From the NCBI GenBank assembly GCA_944472155.2, contig OX235277.1, positions 15,758,804 to 15,822,803 of the forward strand: DNA of 64,000 bases, in the 5' to 3' direction. The DNA is from Trichobilharzia szidati. Its lineage: Eukaryota > Platyhelminthes > Trematoda > Strigeidida > Schistosomatidae. The notes beneath the pieces were generated by a model that worked only from the letters and a program-made list of their open reading frames with translations, ran no database searches and had not been told where the DNA came from. The position numbers were made by a program, and so were the translations under genes. The first letter of the stretch is position 1; each line of letters starts with the position of its first letter. Below are positions 45,209-58,968 of the stretch, piece after piece.

Positions 45209-48200
45209 GCGCCCAACGGGATTCGAACCCAGGACCTTCTGGTTACGAGGCGAGCTCGTAGACCATTGAGCCACTGGGACCCGATCCAATGGTCCTTGAA
45301 TTCTAACTTCTGCCAATTCACGACATAGCGCGACCATTTCGCAATGTCTTCTTCGTGAGTAACTGTCCTCATCTTCGACCTGCTGTACCCTACTGGTCAC
45401 GGCTTCCCACTAGAACCCCAGGTTAACTGCCTGAATAGGGCCAGTCACTAGTGAGCATCAGATTAATTTGCAAGTATTGGTTTTGTAGGGATTTGGTTTG
45501 ATTGCATGGAGGGTTTCATCATGAGCTGACATCAGTTAGAGAACCACTGGAAAACCAGCTGGGAGTACTGGACAGCTGTTTCGTCCTAGTTTGGGACTCT
45601 TCAGCAGTACGCGCCCAACGGGATTCGAACCCAGGACCTTCTGGTTACGAGGCGAGCTCGTAGACCATTGAGCCACTGGGACCCGATCCAATGGTCCTTG
45701 AATTCTAACTTCTGCCAATTCACGACATAGCGCGACCATTTCGCAATGTCTTCTTCGTGAGTAACTGTCCTCATCTTCGACCTGCTGTACCCTACTGGTC
45801 ACGGCTTCCCACTAGAACCCCAGGTTAACTGCCTGAATAGGGCCAGTCACTAGTGAGCATCAGATTAATTTGCAAGTATTGGTTTTGTAGGGATTTGGTT
45901 TGATTGCATGGAGGGTTTCATCATGAGCTGACATCAGTTAGAGAACCACTGGGAAACCAGCTGGGAGTACTGGACAGCTGTTTCGTCCTAGTTTGGGACT
46001 CTTCAGCAGTACGCGCCCAACGGGATTCGAACCCAGGACCTTCTGGTTACGAGGCGAGCTCGTAGACCATTGAGCCACTGGGACCCGATCCAATGGTCCT
46101 TGAATTCTAACTTCTGCCAATTCACGACATAGCGCGACCATTTCGCAATGTCTTCTTCGTGAGTAACTGTCCTCATCTTCGACCTGCTGTACCCTACTGG
46201 TCACGGCTTCCCACTAGAACCCCAGGTTAACTGCCTGAATAGGGCCAGTCACTAGTGAGCATCAGATTAATTTGCAAGTATTGGTTTTGTAGGGATTTGG
46301 TTTGATTGCATGGAGGGTTTCATCATGAGCTGACATCAGTTAGAGAACCACTGGAAAACCAGCTGGGAGTACTGGACAGCTGTTTCGTCCTAGTTTGGGA
46401 CTCTTCAGCAGTACGCGCCCAACGGGATTCGAACCCAGGACCTTCTGGTTACGAGGCGAGCTCGTAGACCATTGAGCCACTGGGACCCGATCCAATGGTC
46501 CTTGAATTCTAACTTCTGCCAATTCACGACATAGCGCGACCATTTCGCAATGTCTTCTTCGTGAGTAACTGTCCTCATCTTCGACCTGCTGTACCCTACT
46601 GGTCACGGCTTCCCACTAGAACCCCAGGTTAACTGCCTGAATAGGGCCAGTCACTAGTGAGCATCAGATTAATTTGCAAGTATTGGTTTTGTAGGGATTT
46701 GGTTTGATTGCATGGAGGGTTTCATCATGAGCTGACATCAGTTAGAGAACCACTGGAAAACCAGCTGGGAGTACTGGACAGCTGTTTCGTCCTAGTTTGG
46801 GACTCTTCAGCAGTACGCGCCCAACGGGATTCGAACCCAGGACCTTCTGGTTACGAGGCGAGCTCGTAGACCATTGAGCCACTGGGACCCGATCCAATGG
46901 TCCTTGAATTCTAACTTCTGCCAATTCACGACATAGCGCGACCATTTCGCAATGTCTTCTTCGTGAGTAACTGTCCTCATCTTCGACCTGCTGTACCCTA
47001 CTGGTCACGGCTTCCCACTAGAACCCCAGGTTAACTGCCTGAATAGGGCCAGTCACTAGTGAGCATCAGATTAATTTGCAAGTATTGGTTTTGTAGGGAT
47101 TTGGTTTAATTGCATGGAGGGTTTCATCATGAGCTGACATCAGTTAGAGAACCACTGGAAAACCAGCTGGGAGTACTGGACATCTGTTTCGTCCTAGTTT
47201 GGGACTCTTCAGCAGTACGCGCCCAACGGGATTCGAACCCAGGACCTTCTGGTTACGAGGCGAGCTCGTAGACCATTGAGCCACTGGGACCCGATCCAAT
47301 GGTCCTTGAATTCTAACTTCTGCCAATTCACGACATAGCGCGACCATTTCGCAATGTCTTCTTCGTGAGTAACTGTCCTCATCTTCGACCTGCTGTACCC
47401 TACTGGTCACGGCTTCCCACTAGAACCCCAGGTTAACTGCCTGAATAGGGCCAGTCACTAGTGAGCATCAGATTAATTTGCAAGTATTGGTTTTGTAGGG
47501 ATTTGGTTTGATTGCATGGAGGGTTTCATCATGAGCTGACATCAGTTAGAGAACCACTGGAAAACCAGCTGGGAGTACTGGACAGCTGTTTCGTCCTAGT
47601 TTGGGACTCTTCAGCAGTACGCGCCCAACGGGATTCGAACCCAGGACCTTCTGGTTACGAGGCGAGCTCGTAGACCATTGAGCCACTGGGACCCGATCCA
47701 ATGGCCCTTGAATTCTAACTTCTGCCAATTCACGACATAGCGCGACCATTTCGCAATGTCTTCTTCGTGAGTAACTGTCCTCATCTTCGACCTGCTGTAC
47801 CCTACTGGTCACGGCTTCCCACTAGAACCCCAGGTTAACTGCCTGAATAGGGCCAGTCACTAGTGAGCATCAGATTAATTTGCAAGTATTGGTTTTGTAG
47901 GGATTTGGTTTGATTGCATGGAGGGTTTCATCATGAGCTGACATCAGTTAGAGAACCACTGGAAAACCAGCTGGGAGTACTGGACAGCTGTTTCGTCCTA
48001 GTTTGGGACTCTTCAGCAGTACGCGCCCAACGGGATTCGAACCCAGGACCTTCTGGTTACGAGGCGAGCTCGTAGACCATTGAGCCACTGGGACCCGATC
48101 CAATGGTCCTTGAATTCTAACTTCTGCCAATTCACGACATAGCGCGACCATTTCGCAATGTCTTCTTCGTGAGTAACTGTCCTCATCTTCGACCTGCTGT

Positions 48201-51200
48201 ACCCTACTGGTCACGGCTTCCCACTAGAACCCCAGGTTAACTGCCTGAATAGGGCCAGTCACTAGTGAGCATCAGATTAATTTGCAAGTATTGGTTTTGT
48301 AGGGATTTGGTTTGATTGCATGGAGGGTTTCATCATGAGCTGACATCAGTTAGAGAACCACTGGAAAACCAGCTGGGAGTACTGGACAGCTGTTTCGTCC
48401 TAGTTTGGGACTCTTCAGCAGTACGCGCCCAACGGGATTCGAACCCAGGACCTTCTGGTTACGAGGCGAGCTCGTAGACCATTGAGCCACTGGGACCCGA
48501 TCCAATGGTCCTTGAATTCTAACTTCTGCCAATTCACGACATAGCGCGACCATTTCGCAATGTCTTCTTCGTGAGTAACTGTCCTCATCTTCGACCTGCT
48601 GTACCCTACTGGTCACGGCTTCCCACTAGAACCCCAGGTTAACTGCCTGAATAGGGCCAGTCACTAGTGAGCATCAGATTAATTTGCAAGTATTGGTTTT
48701 GTAGGGATTTGGTTTAATTGCATGGAGGGTTTCAATCATGAGCTGACATCAGTTAGAGAACCACTGGAAAACCAGCTGGGAGTACTGGACATCTGTTTCG
48801 TCCTAGTTTGGGACTCTTCAGCAGTACGCGCCCAACGGGATTCGAACCCAGGACCTTCTGGTTACGAGGCGAGCTCGTAGACCATTGAGCCACTGGGACC
48901 CGATCCAATGGTCCTTGAATTCTAACTTCTGCCAATTCACGACATAGCGCGACCATTTCGCAATGTCTTCTTCGTGAGTAACTGTCCTCATCTTCGACCT
49001 GCTGTACCCTACTGGTCACGGCTTCCCACTAGAACCCCAGGTTAACTGCCTGAATAGGGCCAGTCACTAGTGAGCATCAGATTAATTTGCAAGTATTGGT
49101 TTTGTAGGGATTTGGTTTGATTGCATGGAGGGTTTCATCATGAGCTGACATCAGTTAGAGAACCACTGGAAAACCAGCTGGGAGTACTGGACAGCTGTTT
49201 CGTCCTAGTTTGGGACTCTTCAGCAGTACGCGCCCAACGGGATTCGAACCCAGGACCTTCTGGTTACGAGGCGAGCTCGTAGACCATTGAGCCACTGGGA
49301 CCCGATCCAATGGTCCTTGAATTCTAACTTCTGCCAATTCACGACATAGCGCGACCATTTCGCAATGTCTTCTTCGTGAGTAACTGTCCTCATCTTCGAC
49401 CTGCTGTACCCTACTGGTCACGGCTTCCCACTAGAACCCCAGGTTAACTGCCTGAATAGGGCCAGTCACTAGTGAGCATCAGATTAATTTGCAAGTATTG
49501 GTTTTGTAGGGATTTGGTTTGATTGCATGGAGGGTTTCATCATGAGCTGACATCAGTTAGAGAACCACTGGAAAACCAGCTGGGAGTACTGGACAGCTGT
49601 TTCGTCCTAGTTTGGGACTCTTCAGCAGTACGCGCCCAACGGGATTCGAACCCAGGACCTTCTGGTTACGAGGCGAGCTCGTAGACCATTGAGCCACTGG
49701 GACCCGATCCAATGGTCCTTGAATTCTAACTTCTGCCAATTCACGACATAGCGCGACCATTTCGCAATGTCTTCTTCGTGAGTAACTGTCCTCATCTTCG
49801 ACCTGCTGTACCCTACTGGTCACGGCTTCCCACTAGAACCCCAGGTTAACTGCCTGAATAGGGCCAGTCACTAGTGAGCATCAGATTAATTTGCAAGTAT
49901 TGGTTTTGTAGGGATTTGGTTTAATTGCATGGAGGGTTTCATCATGAGCTGACATCAGTTAGAGAACCACTGGAAAACCAGCTGGGAGTACTGGACAGCT
50001 GTTTCGTCCTAGTTTGGGACTCTTCAGCAGTACGCGCCCAACGGGATTCGAACCCAGGACCTTCTGGTTACGAGGCGAGCTCGTAGACCATTGAGCCACT
50101 GGGACCCGATCCAATGGTCCTTGAATTCTAACTTCTGCCAATTCACGACATAGCGCGACCATTTCGCAATGTCTTCTTCGTGAGTAACTGTCCTCATCTT
50201 CGACCTGCTGTACCCTACTGGTCACGGCTTCCCACTAGAACCCCAGGTTAACCGCCTGAATAGGGCCAGTCACTAGTGAGCATCAGATTAATTTGCAAGT
50301 ATCGGTTTTGTAGGGATTTGGTTTGATTGCATGGAGGGTTTCATCATGAGCTGACATCAGTTAGAGAACCACTGGAAAACCAGCTGGGAGTACTGGACAG
50401 CTGTTTCGTCCTAGTTTGGGACTCTTCAGCAGTACGCGCCCAACGGGATTCGAACCCAGGACCTTCTGGTTACGAGGCGAGCTCGTAGACCATTGAGCCA
50501 CTGGGACCCGATCCAATGGTCCTTGAATTCTAACTTCTGCCAATTCACGACATAGCGCGACCATTTCGCAATGTCTTCTTCGTGAGTAACTGTCCTCATC
50601 TTCGACCTGCTGTACCCTACTGGTCACGGCTTCCCACTAGAACCCCAGGTTAACTGCCTGAATAGGGCCAGTCACTAGTGAGCATCAGATTAATTTGCAA
50701 GTATTGGTTTTGTAGGGATTTGGTTTAATTGCATGGAGGGTTTCATCATGAGCTGACATCAGTTAGAGAACCACTGGAAAACCAGCTGGGAGTACTGGAC
50801 AGCTGTTTCGTCCTAGTTTGGGACTCTTCAGCAGTACGCGCCCAACGGGATTCGAACCCAGGACCTTCTGGTTACGAGGCGAGCTCGTAGACCATTGAGC
50901 CACTGGGACCCGATCCAATGGTCCTTGAATTCTAACTTCTGCCAATTCACGACATAGCGCGACCATTTCGCAATGTCTTCTTCGTGAGTAACTGTCCTCA
51001 TCTTCGACCTGCTGTACCCTACTGGTCACGGCTTCCCACTAGAACCCCAGGTTAACCGCCTGAATAGGGCCAGTCACTAGTGAGCATCAGATTAATTTGC
51101 AAGTATCGGTTTTGTAGGGATTTGGTTTGATTGCATGGAGGGTTTCATCATGAGCTGACATCAGTTAGAGAACCACTGGAAAACCAGCTGGGAGTACTGG

Positions 51201-54200
51201 ACAGCTGTTTCGTCCTAGTTTGGGACTCTTCAGCAGTACGCGCCCAACGGGATTCGAACCCAGGACCTTCTGGTTACGAGGCGAGCTCGTAGACCATTGA
51301 GCCACTGGGACCCGATCCAATGGTCCTTGAATTCTAACTTCTGCCAATTCACGACATAGCGCGACCATTTCGCAATGTCTTCTTCGTGAGTAACTGTCCT
51401 CATCTTCGACCTGCTGTACCCTACTGGTCACGGCTTCCCACTAGAACCCCAGGTTAACTGCCTGAATAGGGCCAGTCACTAGTGAGCATCAGATAATTTG
51501 CAAGTATTGGTTTTGTAGGGATTTGGTTTGATTGCATGGAGGGTTTCATCATGAGCTGACATCAGTTAGAGAACCACTGGAAAACCAGCTGGGAGTACTG
51601 GACAGCTGTTTCGTCCTAGTTTGGGACTCTTCAGCAGTACGCGCCCAACGGGATTCGAACCCAGGACCTTCTGGTTACGAGGCGAGCTCGTAGACCATTG
51701 AGCCACTGGGACCCGATCCAATGGTCCTTGAATTCTAACTTCTGCCAATTCACGACATAGCGCGACCATTTCGCAATGTCTTCTTCGTGAGTAACTGTCC
51801 TCATCTTCGACCTGCTGTACCCTACTGGTCACGGCTTCCCACTAGAACCCCAGGTTAACTGCCTGAATAGGGCCAGTCACTAGTGAGCATCAGATTAATT
51901 TGCAAGTATTGGTTTTGTAGGGATTTGGTTTGATTGCATGGAGGGTTTCATCATGAGCTGACATCAGTTAGAGAACCACTGGAAAACCAGCTGGGAGTAC
52001 TGGACAGCTGTTTCGTCCTAGTTTGGGACTCTTCAGCAGTACGCGCCCAACGGGATTCGAACCCAGGACCTTCTGGTTACGAGGCGAGCTCGTAGACCAT
52101 TGAGCCACTGGGACCCGATCCAATGGTCCTTGAATTCTAACTTCTGCCAATTCACGACATAGCGCGACCATTTCGCAATGTCTTCTTCGTGAGTAACTGT
52201 CCTCATCTTCGACCTGCTGTACCCTACTGGTCACGGCTTCCCACTAGAACCCCAGGTTAACCGCCTGAATAGGGCCAGTCACTAGTGAGCATCAGATTAA
52301 TTTGCAAGTATCGGTTTTGTAGGGATTTGGTTTGATTGCATGGAGGGTTTCATCATGAGCTGACATCAGTTAGAGAACCACTGGAAAACCAGCTGGGAGT
52401 ACTGGACAGCTGTTTCGTCCTAGTTTGGGACTCTTCAGCAGTACGCGCCCAACGGGATTCGAACCCAGGACCTTCTGGTTACGAGGCGAGCTCGTAGACC
52501 ATTGAGCCACTGGGACCCGATCCAATGGTCCTTGAATTCTAACTTCTGCCAATTCACGACATAGCGCGACCATTTCGCAATGTCTTCTTCGTGAGTAACT
52601 GTCCTCATCTTCGACCTGCTGTACCCTACTGGTCACGGCTTCCCACTAGAACCCCAGGTTAACTGCCTGAATAGGGCCAGTCACTAGTGAGCATCAGATA
52701 ATTTGCAAGTATTGGTTTTGTAGGGATTTGGTTTGATTGCATGGAGGGTTTCATCATGAGCTGACATCAGTTAGAGAACCACTGGAAAACCAGCTGGGAG
52801 TACTGGACAGCTGTTTCGTCCTAGTTTGGGACTCTTCAGCAGTACGCGCCCAACGGGATTCGAACCCAGGACCTTCTGGTTACGAGGCGAGCTCGTAGAC
52901 CATTGAGCCACTGGGACCCGATCCAATGGTCCTTGAATTCTAACTTCTGCCAATTCACGACATAGCGCGACCATTTCGCAATGTCTTCTTCGTGAGTAAC
53001 TGTCCTCATCTTCGACCTGCTGTACCCTACTGGTCACGGCTTCCCACTAGAACCCCAGGTTAACTGCCTGAATAGGGCCAGTCACTAGTGAGCATCAGAT
53101 TAATTTGCAAGTATTGGTTTTGTAGGGATTTGGTTTGATTGCATGGAGGGTTTCATCATGAGCTGACATCAGTTAGAGAACCACTGGAAAACCAGCTGGG
53201 AGTACTGGACAGCTGTTTCGTCCTAGTTTGGGACTCTTCAGCAGTACGCGCCCAACGGGATTCGAACCCAGGACCTTCTGGTTACGAGGCGAGCTCGTAG
53301 ACCATTGAGCCACTGGGACCCGATCCAATGGTCCTTGAATTCTAACTTCTGCCAATTCACGACATAGCGCGACCATTTCGCAATGTCTTCTTCGTGAGTA
53401 ACTGTCCTCATCTTCGACCTGCTGTACCCTACTGGTCACGGCTTCCCACTAGAACCCCAGGTTAACTGCCTGAATAGGGCCAGTCACTAGTGAGCATCAG
53501 ATTAATTTGCAAGTATTGGTTTTGTAGGGATTTGGTTTGATTGCATGGAGGGTTTCATCATGAGCTGACATCAGTTAGAGAACCACTGGAAAACCAGCTG
53601 GGAGTACTGGACAGCTGTTTCGTCCTAGTTTGGGACTCTTCAGCAGTACGCGCCCAACGGGATTCGAACCCAGGACCTTCTGGTTACGAGGCGAGCTCGT
53701 AGACCATTGAGCCACTGGGACCCGATCCAATGGTCCTTGAATTCTAACTTCTGCCAATTCACGACATAGCGCGACCATTTCGCAATGTCTTCTTCGTGAG
53801 TAACTGTCCTCATCTTCGACCTGCTGTACCCTACTGGTCACGGCTTCCCACTAGAACCCCAGGTTAACTGCCTGAATAGGGCCAGTCACTAGTGAGCATC
53901 AGATTAATTTGCAAGTATTGGTTTTGTAGGGATTTGGTTTGATTGCATGGAGGGTTTCATCATGAGCTGACATCAGTTAGAGAACCACTGGAAAACCAGC
54001 TGGGAGTACTGGACAGCTGTTTCGTCCTAGTTTGGGACTCTTCAGCAGTACGCGCCCAACGGGATTCGAACCCAGGACCTTCTGGTTACGAGGCGAGCTC
54101 GTAGACCATTGAGCCACTGGGACCCGATCCAATGGTCCTTGAATTCTAACTTCTGCCAATTCACGACATAGCGCGACCATTTCGCAATGTCTTCTTCGTG

Positions 54201-57200
54201 AGTAACTGTCCTCATCTTCGACCTGCTGTACCCTACTGGTCACGGCTTCCCACTAGAACCCCAGGTTAACCGCCTGAATAGGGCCAGTCACTAGTGAGCA
54301 TCAGATTAATTTGCAAGTATTGGTTTTGTAGGGATTTGGTTTGATTGCATGGAGGGTTTCATCATGAGCTGACATCAGTTAGAGAACCACTGGAAAACCA
54401 GCTGGGAGTACTGGACAGCTGTTTCGTCCTAGTTTGGGACTCTTCAGCAGTACGCGCCCAACGGGATTCGAACCCAGGACCTTCTGGTTACGAGGCGAGC
54501 TCGTAGACCATTGAGCCACTGGGACCCGATCCAATGGTCCTTGAATTCTAACTTCTGCCAATTCACGACATAGCGCGACCATTTCGCAATGTCTTCTTCG
54601 TGAGTAACTGTCCTCATCTTCGACCTGCTGTACCCTACTGGTCACGGCTTCCCACTAGAACCCCAGGTTAACTGCCTGAATAGGGCCAGTCACTAGTGAG
54701 CATCAGATTAATTTGCAAGTATTGGTTTTGTAGGGATTTGGTTTGATTGCATGGAGGGTTTCATCATGAGCTGACATCAGTTAGAGAACCACTGGAAAAC
54801 CAGCTGGGAGTACTGGACAGCTGTTTCGTCCTAGTTTGGGACTCTTCAGCAGTACGCGCCCAACGGGATTCGAACCCAGGACCTTCTGGTTACGAGGCGA
54901 GCTCGTAGACCATTGAGCCACTGGGACCCGATCCAATGGTCCTTGAATTCTAACTTCTGCCAATTCACGACATAGCGCGACCATTTCGCAATGTCTTCTT
55001 CGTGAGTAACTGTCCTCATCTTCGACCTGCTGTACCCTACTGGTCACGGCTTCCCACTAGAACCCCAGGTTAACTGCCTGAATAGGGCCAGTCACTAGTG
55101 AGCATCAGATTAATTTGCAAGTATTGGTTTTGTAGGGATTTGGTTTGATTGCATGGAGGGTTTCATCATGAGCTGACATCAGTTAGAGAACCACTGGGAA
55201 ACCAGCTGGGAGTACTGGACAGCTGTTTCGTCCTAGTTTGGGACTCTTCAGCAGTACGCGCCCAACGGGATTCGAACCCAGGACCTTCTGGTTACGAGGC
55301 GAGCTCGTAGACCATTGAGCCACTGGGACCCGATCCAATGGTCCTTGAATTCTAACTTCTGCCAATTCACGACATAGCGCGACCATTTCGCAATGTCTTC
55401 TTCGTGAGTAACTGTCCTCATCTTCGACCTGCTGTACCCTACTGGTCACGGCTTCCCACTAGAACCCCAGGTTAACTGCCTGAATAGGGCCAGTCACTAG
55501 TGAGCATCAGATAATTTGCAAGTATTGGTTTTGTAGGGATTTGGTTTGATTGCATGGAGGGTTTCATCATGAGCTGACATCAGTTAGAGAACCACTGGAA
55601 AACCAGCTGGGAGTACTGGACAGCTGTTTCGTCCTAGTTTGGGACTCTTCAGCAGTACGCGCCCAACGGGATTCGAACCCAGAACCTTCTGGTTACGAGG
55701 CGAGCTCGTAGAACATTGAGCCACTGGGACCCGATCCAATGGTCCTTGAATTCTAACTTCTGCCAATTCACGACATAGCGCGACCATTTCGCAATGTCTT
55801 CTTCGTGAGTAACTGTCCTCATCTTCGACCTGCTGTACCCTACTGGTCACGGCTTCCCACTAGAACCCCAGGTTAACTGCCTGAATAGGGCCAGTCACTA
55901 GTGAGCATCAGATTAATTTGCAAGTATTGGTTTTGTAGGGATTTGGTTTGATTGCATGGAGGGTTTCATCATGAGCTGACATCAGTTAGAGAACCACTGG
56001 AAAACCAGCTGGGAGTACTGGACAGCTGTTTCGTCCTAGTTTGGGACTCTTCAGCAGTACGCGCCCAACGGGATTCGAACCCAGGACCTTCTGGTTACGA
56101 GGCGAGCTCGTAGACCATTGAGCCACTGGGACCCGATCCAATGGTCCTTGAATTCTAACTTCTGCCAATTCACGACATAGCGCGACCATTTCGCAATGTC
56201 TTCTTCGTGAGTAACTGTCCTCATCTTCGACCTGCTGTACCCTACTGGTCACGGCTTCCCACTAGAACCCCAGGTTAACTGCCTGAATAGGGCCAGTCAC
56301 TAGTGAGCATCAGATTAATTTGCAAGTATTGGTTTTGTAGGGATTTGGTTTGATTGCATGGAGGGTTTCATCATGAGCTGACATCAGTTAGAGAACCACT
56401 GGAAAACCAGCTGGGAGTACTGGACAGCTGTTTCGTCCTAGTTTGGGACTCTTCAGCAGTACGCGCCCAACGGGATTCGAACCCAGGACCTTCTGGTTAC
56501 GAGGCGAGCTCGTAGACCATTGAGCCACTGGGACCCGATCCAATGGTCCTTGAATTCTAACTTCTGCCAATTCACGACATAGCGCGACCATTTCGCAATG
56601 TCTTCTTCGTGAGTAACTGTCCTCATCTTCGACCTGCTGTACCCTACTGGTCACGGCTTCCCACTAGAACCCCAGGTTAACTGCCTGAATAGGGCCAGTC
56701 ACTAGTGAGCATCAGATTAATTTGCAAGTATTGGTTTTGTAGGGATTTGGTTTGATTGCATGGAGGGTTTCATCATGAGCTGACATCAGTTAGAGAACCA
56801 CTGGAAAACCAGCTGGGAGTACTGGACAGCTGTTTCGTCCTAGTTTGGGACTCTTCAGCAGTACGCGCCCAACGGGATTCGAACCCAGGACCTTCTGGTT
56901 ACGAGGCGAGCTCGTAGACCATTGAGCCACTGGGACCCGATCCAATGGTCCTTGAATTCTAACTTCTGCCAATTCACGACATAGCGCGACCATTTCGCAA
57001 TGTCTTCTTCGTGAGTAACTGTCCTCATCTTCGACCTGCTGTACCCTACTGGTCACGGCTTCCCACTAGAACCCCAGGTTAACCGCCTGAATAGGGCCAG
57101 TCACTAGTGAGCATCAGATTAATTTGCAAGTATTGGTTTTGTAGGGATTTGGTTTGATTGCATGGAGGGTTTCATCATGAGCTGACATCAGTTAGAGAAC

Positions 57201-58239
57201 CACTGGAAAACCAGCTGGGAGTACTGGACAGCTGTTTCGTCCTAGTTTGGGACTCTTCAGCAGTACGCGCCCAACGGGATTCGAACCCAGGACCTTCTGG
57301 TTACGAGGCGAGCTCGTAGACCATTGAGCCACTGGGACCCGATCCAATGGTCCTTGAATTCTAACTTCTGCCAATTCACGACATAGCGCGACCATTTCGC
57401 AATGTCTTCTTCGTGAGTAACTGTCCTCATCTTCGACCTGCTGTACCCTACTGGTCACGGCTTCCCACTAGAACCCCAGGTTAACTGCCTGAATAGGGCC
57501 AGTCACTAGTGAGCATCAGATTAATTTGCAAGTATTGGTTTTGTAGGGATTTGGTTTGATTGCATGGAGGGTTTCATCATGAGCTGACATCAGTTAGAGA
57601 ACCACTGGAAAACCAGCTGGGAGTACTGGACAGCTGTTTCGTCCTAGTTTGGGACTCTTCAGCAGTACGCGCCCAACGGGATTCGAACCCAGGACCTTCT
57701 GGTTACGAGGCGAGCTCGTAGACCATTGAGCCACTGGGACCCGATCCAATGGTCCTTGAATTCTAACTTCTGCCAATTCACGACATAGCGCGACCATTTC
57801 GCAATGTCTTCTTCGTGAGTAACTGTCCTCATCTTCGACCTGCTGTACCCTACTGGTCACGGCTTCCCACTAGAACCCCAGGTTAACTGCCTGAATAGGG
57901 CCAGTCACTAGTGAGCATCAGATTAATTTGCAAGTATTGGTTTTGTAGGGATTTGGTTTGATTGCATGGAGGGTTTCATCATGAGCTGACATCAGTTAGA
58001 GAACCACTGGAAAACCAGCTGGGAGTACTGGACATCTGTTTCGTCCTAGTTTGGGACTCTTCAGCAGTACGCGCCCAACGGGATTCGAACCCAGGACCTT
58101 CTGGTTACGAGGCGAGCTCGTAGACCATTGAGCCACTGGGACCCGATCCAATGGTCCTTGAATTCTAACTTCTGCCAATTCACGACATAGCGCGACCATT
58201 TCGCAATGTCTTCTTCGTGAGTAACTGTCCTCATCTTCG

Positions 58240-58244
58240 ACCTG
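58240..58244. other. Head-to-head junction of the satellite
   Basis: The minus-oriented array breaks at 'ttcgacctg' and continues as plus-oriented monomer from 'cctgggtttctggtggg', skipping about 33 bp of monomer. ACCTG is shared by both sides, a 5-bp microhomology. The first 150 bases of the right arm carry more substitutions than any other unit. Confidence 0.9.
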
Positions 58245-58454
58245 GGTTTCTGGTGGGAAGCCGTGACCAGTAGGGTACAGCAGGTCGAAAATGAGGACAG
58301 TTACTCACGAAGAAGACATTGCGAAATGGTCGCGCTATGGCGTGAATTGACAGAAGTTAGAATTCAAGGACCATTGGATCGGGTCCCAGTGGCTCAATGG
58401 TCTACGAGCTCGCCTCGTAACCAGAAGGTCCTGGGTTCGAATCCCGTTGGGCGC

Positions 58455-58500
58455 GTACTGCTGAAGAGTCCCAAACTAGGACGAAACAGATGTCCAGTAC
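58455..58500 (+). ncRNA. Hammerhead ribozyme in inverted segment, first
   Basis: All core bases present; stem III is the 3-bp ACAG/AUGU form as in unit 47 just across the junction. Confidence 0.88.
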
Positions 58501-58856
58501 TCCCAGCTGGTTTTCCAGTGGTTCTCTAACTGATGTCAGCTCATGATGAAACCCTCCATGCAATCAAACCAAATCCCTACAAAACCAATACTTGCAAATT
58601 AATCTGATGCTCACTAGTGACTGGCCCTATTCAGGCAGTTAACCTGGGGTTCTAGTGGGAAGCCGTGACCAGTAGGGTACAGCAGGTCGAAGATGAGGAC
58701 AGTTACTCACGAAGAAGACATTGCGAAATGGTCGCGCTATGTCGTGAACTGGCAGAAGTTAGAATTCAAGGACCATTGGATCGGGTCCCAGTGGCTCAAT
58801 GGTCTACGAGCTCGCCTCGTAACCAGAAGGTCCTGGGTTCGAATCCCGTTGGGCGC

Positions 58857-58902
58857 GTACTGCTGAAGAGTCCCAAACTAGGACGAAACAGCTGTCCAGT
58901 AC
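58857..58902 (+). ncRNA. Hammerhead ribozyme in inverted segment, second
   Basis: Standard form with full palindromic stem III. Confidence 0.9.
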
Positions 58903-58968
58903 TCCCAGCTGGTTTTCCAGTGGTTCTCTAACTGATGTCAGCTCATGATGAAACCCTCCATGCAATCA

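Larger units (their letters stand above)
39031..58244 (-). repeat. 402-bp hammerhead-SINE satellite, 48 head-to-tail units
   Basis: Monomer 402 bp (one unit is +1 at about 48734; three are -1 near 51493, 52700 and 55512), over 99% identical between units. On the minus strand each has a tRNA-type promoter, a hammerhead, and a tail related to a PLE 3' end. Unit k (k = 0 to 47) has its hammerhead at about 39133 + 402k. Base composition is more GC-rich than the flanks. Units differ at a few recurrent sites that form higher-order patterns. The start 'ttaatttgcaag' marks the tail end of unit 0. Confidence 0.97.
58245..58968 (+). repeat. Inverted segment of the satellite, about 1.8 units
   Basis: Two copies in plus orientation. 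Their hammerheads lie at 58455-58500 (weak stem III form) and 58857-58902 (standard form); B boxes precede each. The segment ends inside the tail at 'ccatgcaatca', short of the full monomer end. Confidence 0.95.

Noticed and set aside
39031..58244. Assembly artefact of a collapsed or looped repeat
   Set aside because: Units carry distinct, ordered substitutions and indels, which a looping error would not create. Copy number may still be inexact.
39104..58931. An 88-codon open frame in almost every satellite unit (contains VAQWSTSSPRNQ and LGSNPVGR)
   Set aside because: It runs straight through the Pol III boxes and the hammerhead, the units are too alike for conservation to mean anything, and such B-box-derived peptides are common false genes. 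Units with one changed base lose the start without other effect.
39031..58968. CRISPR-like array
   Set aside because: Repeats are 402 bp with no unique spacers, in a eukaryotic context.
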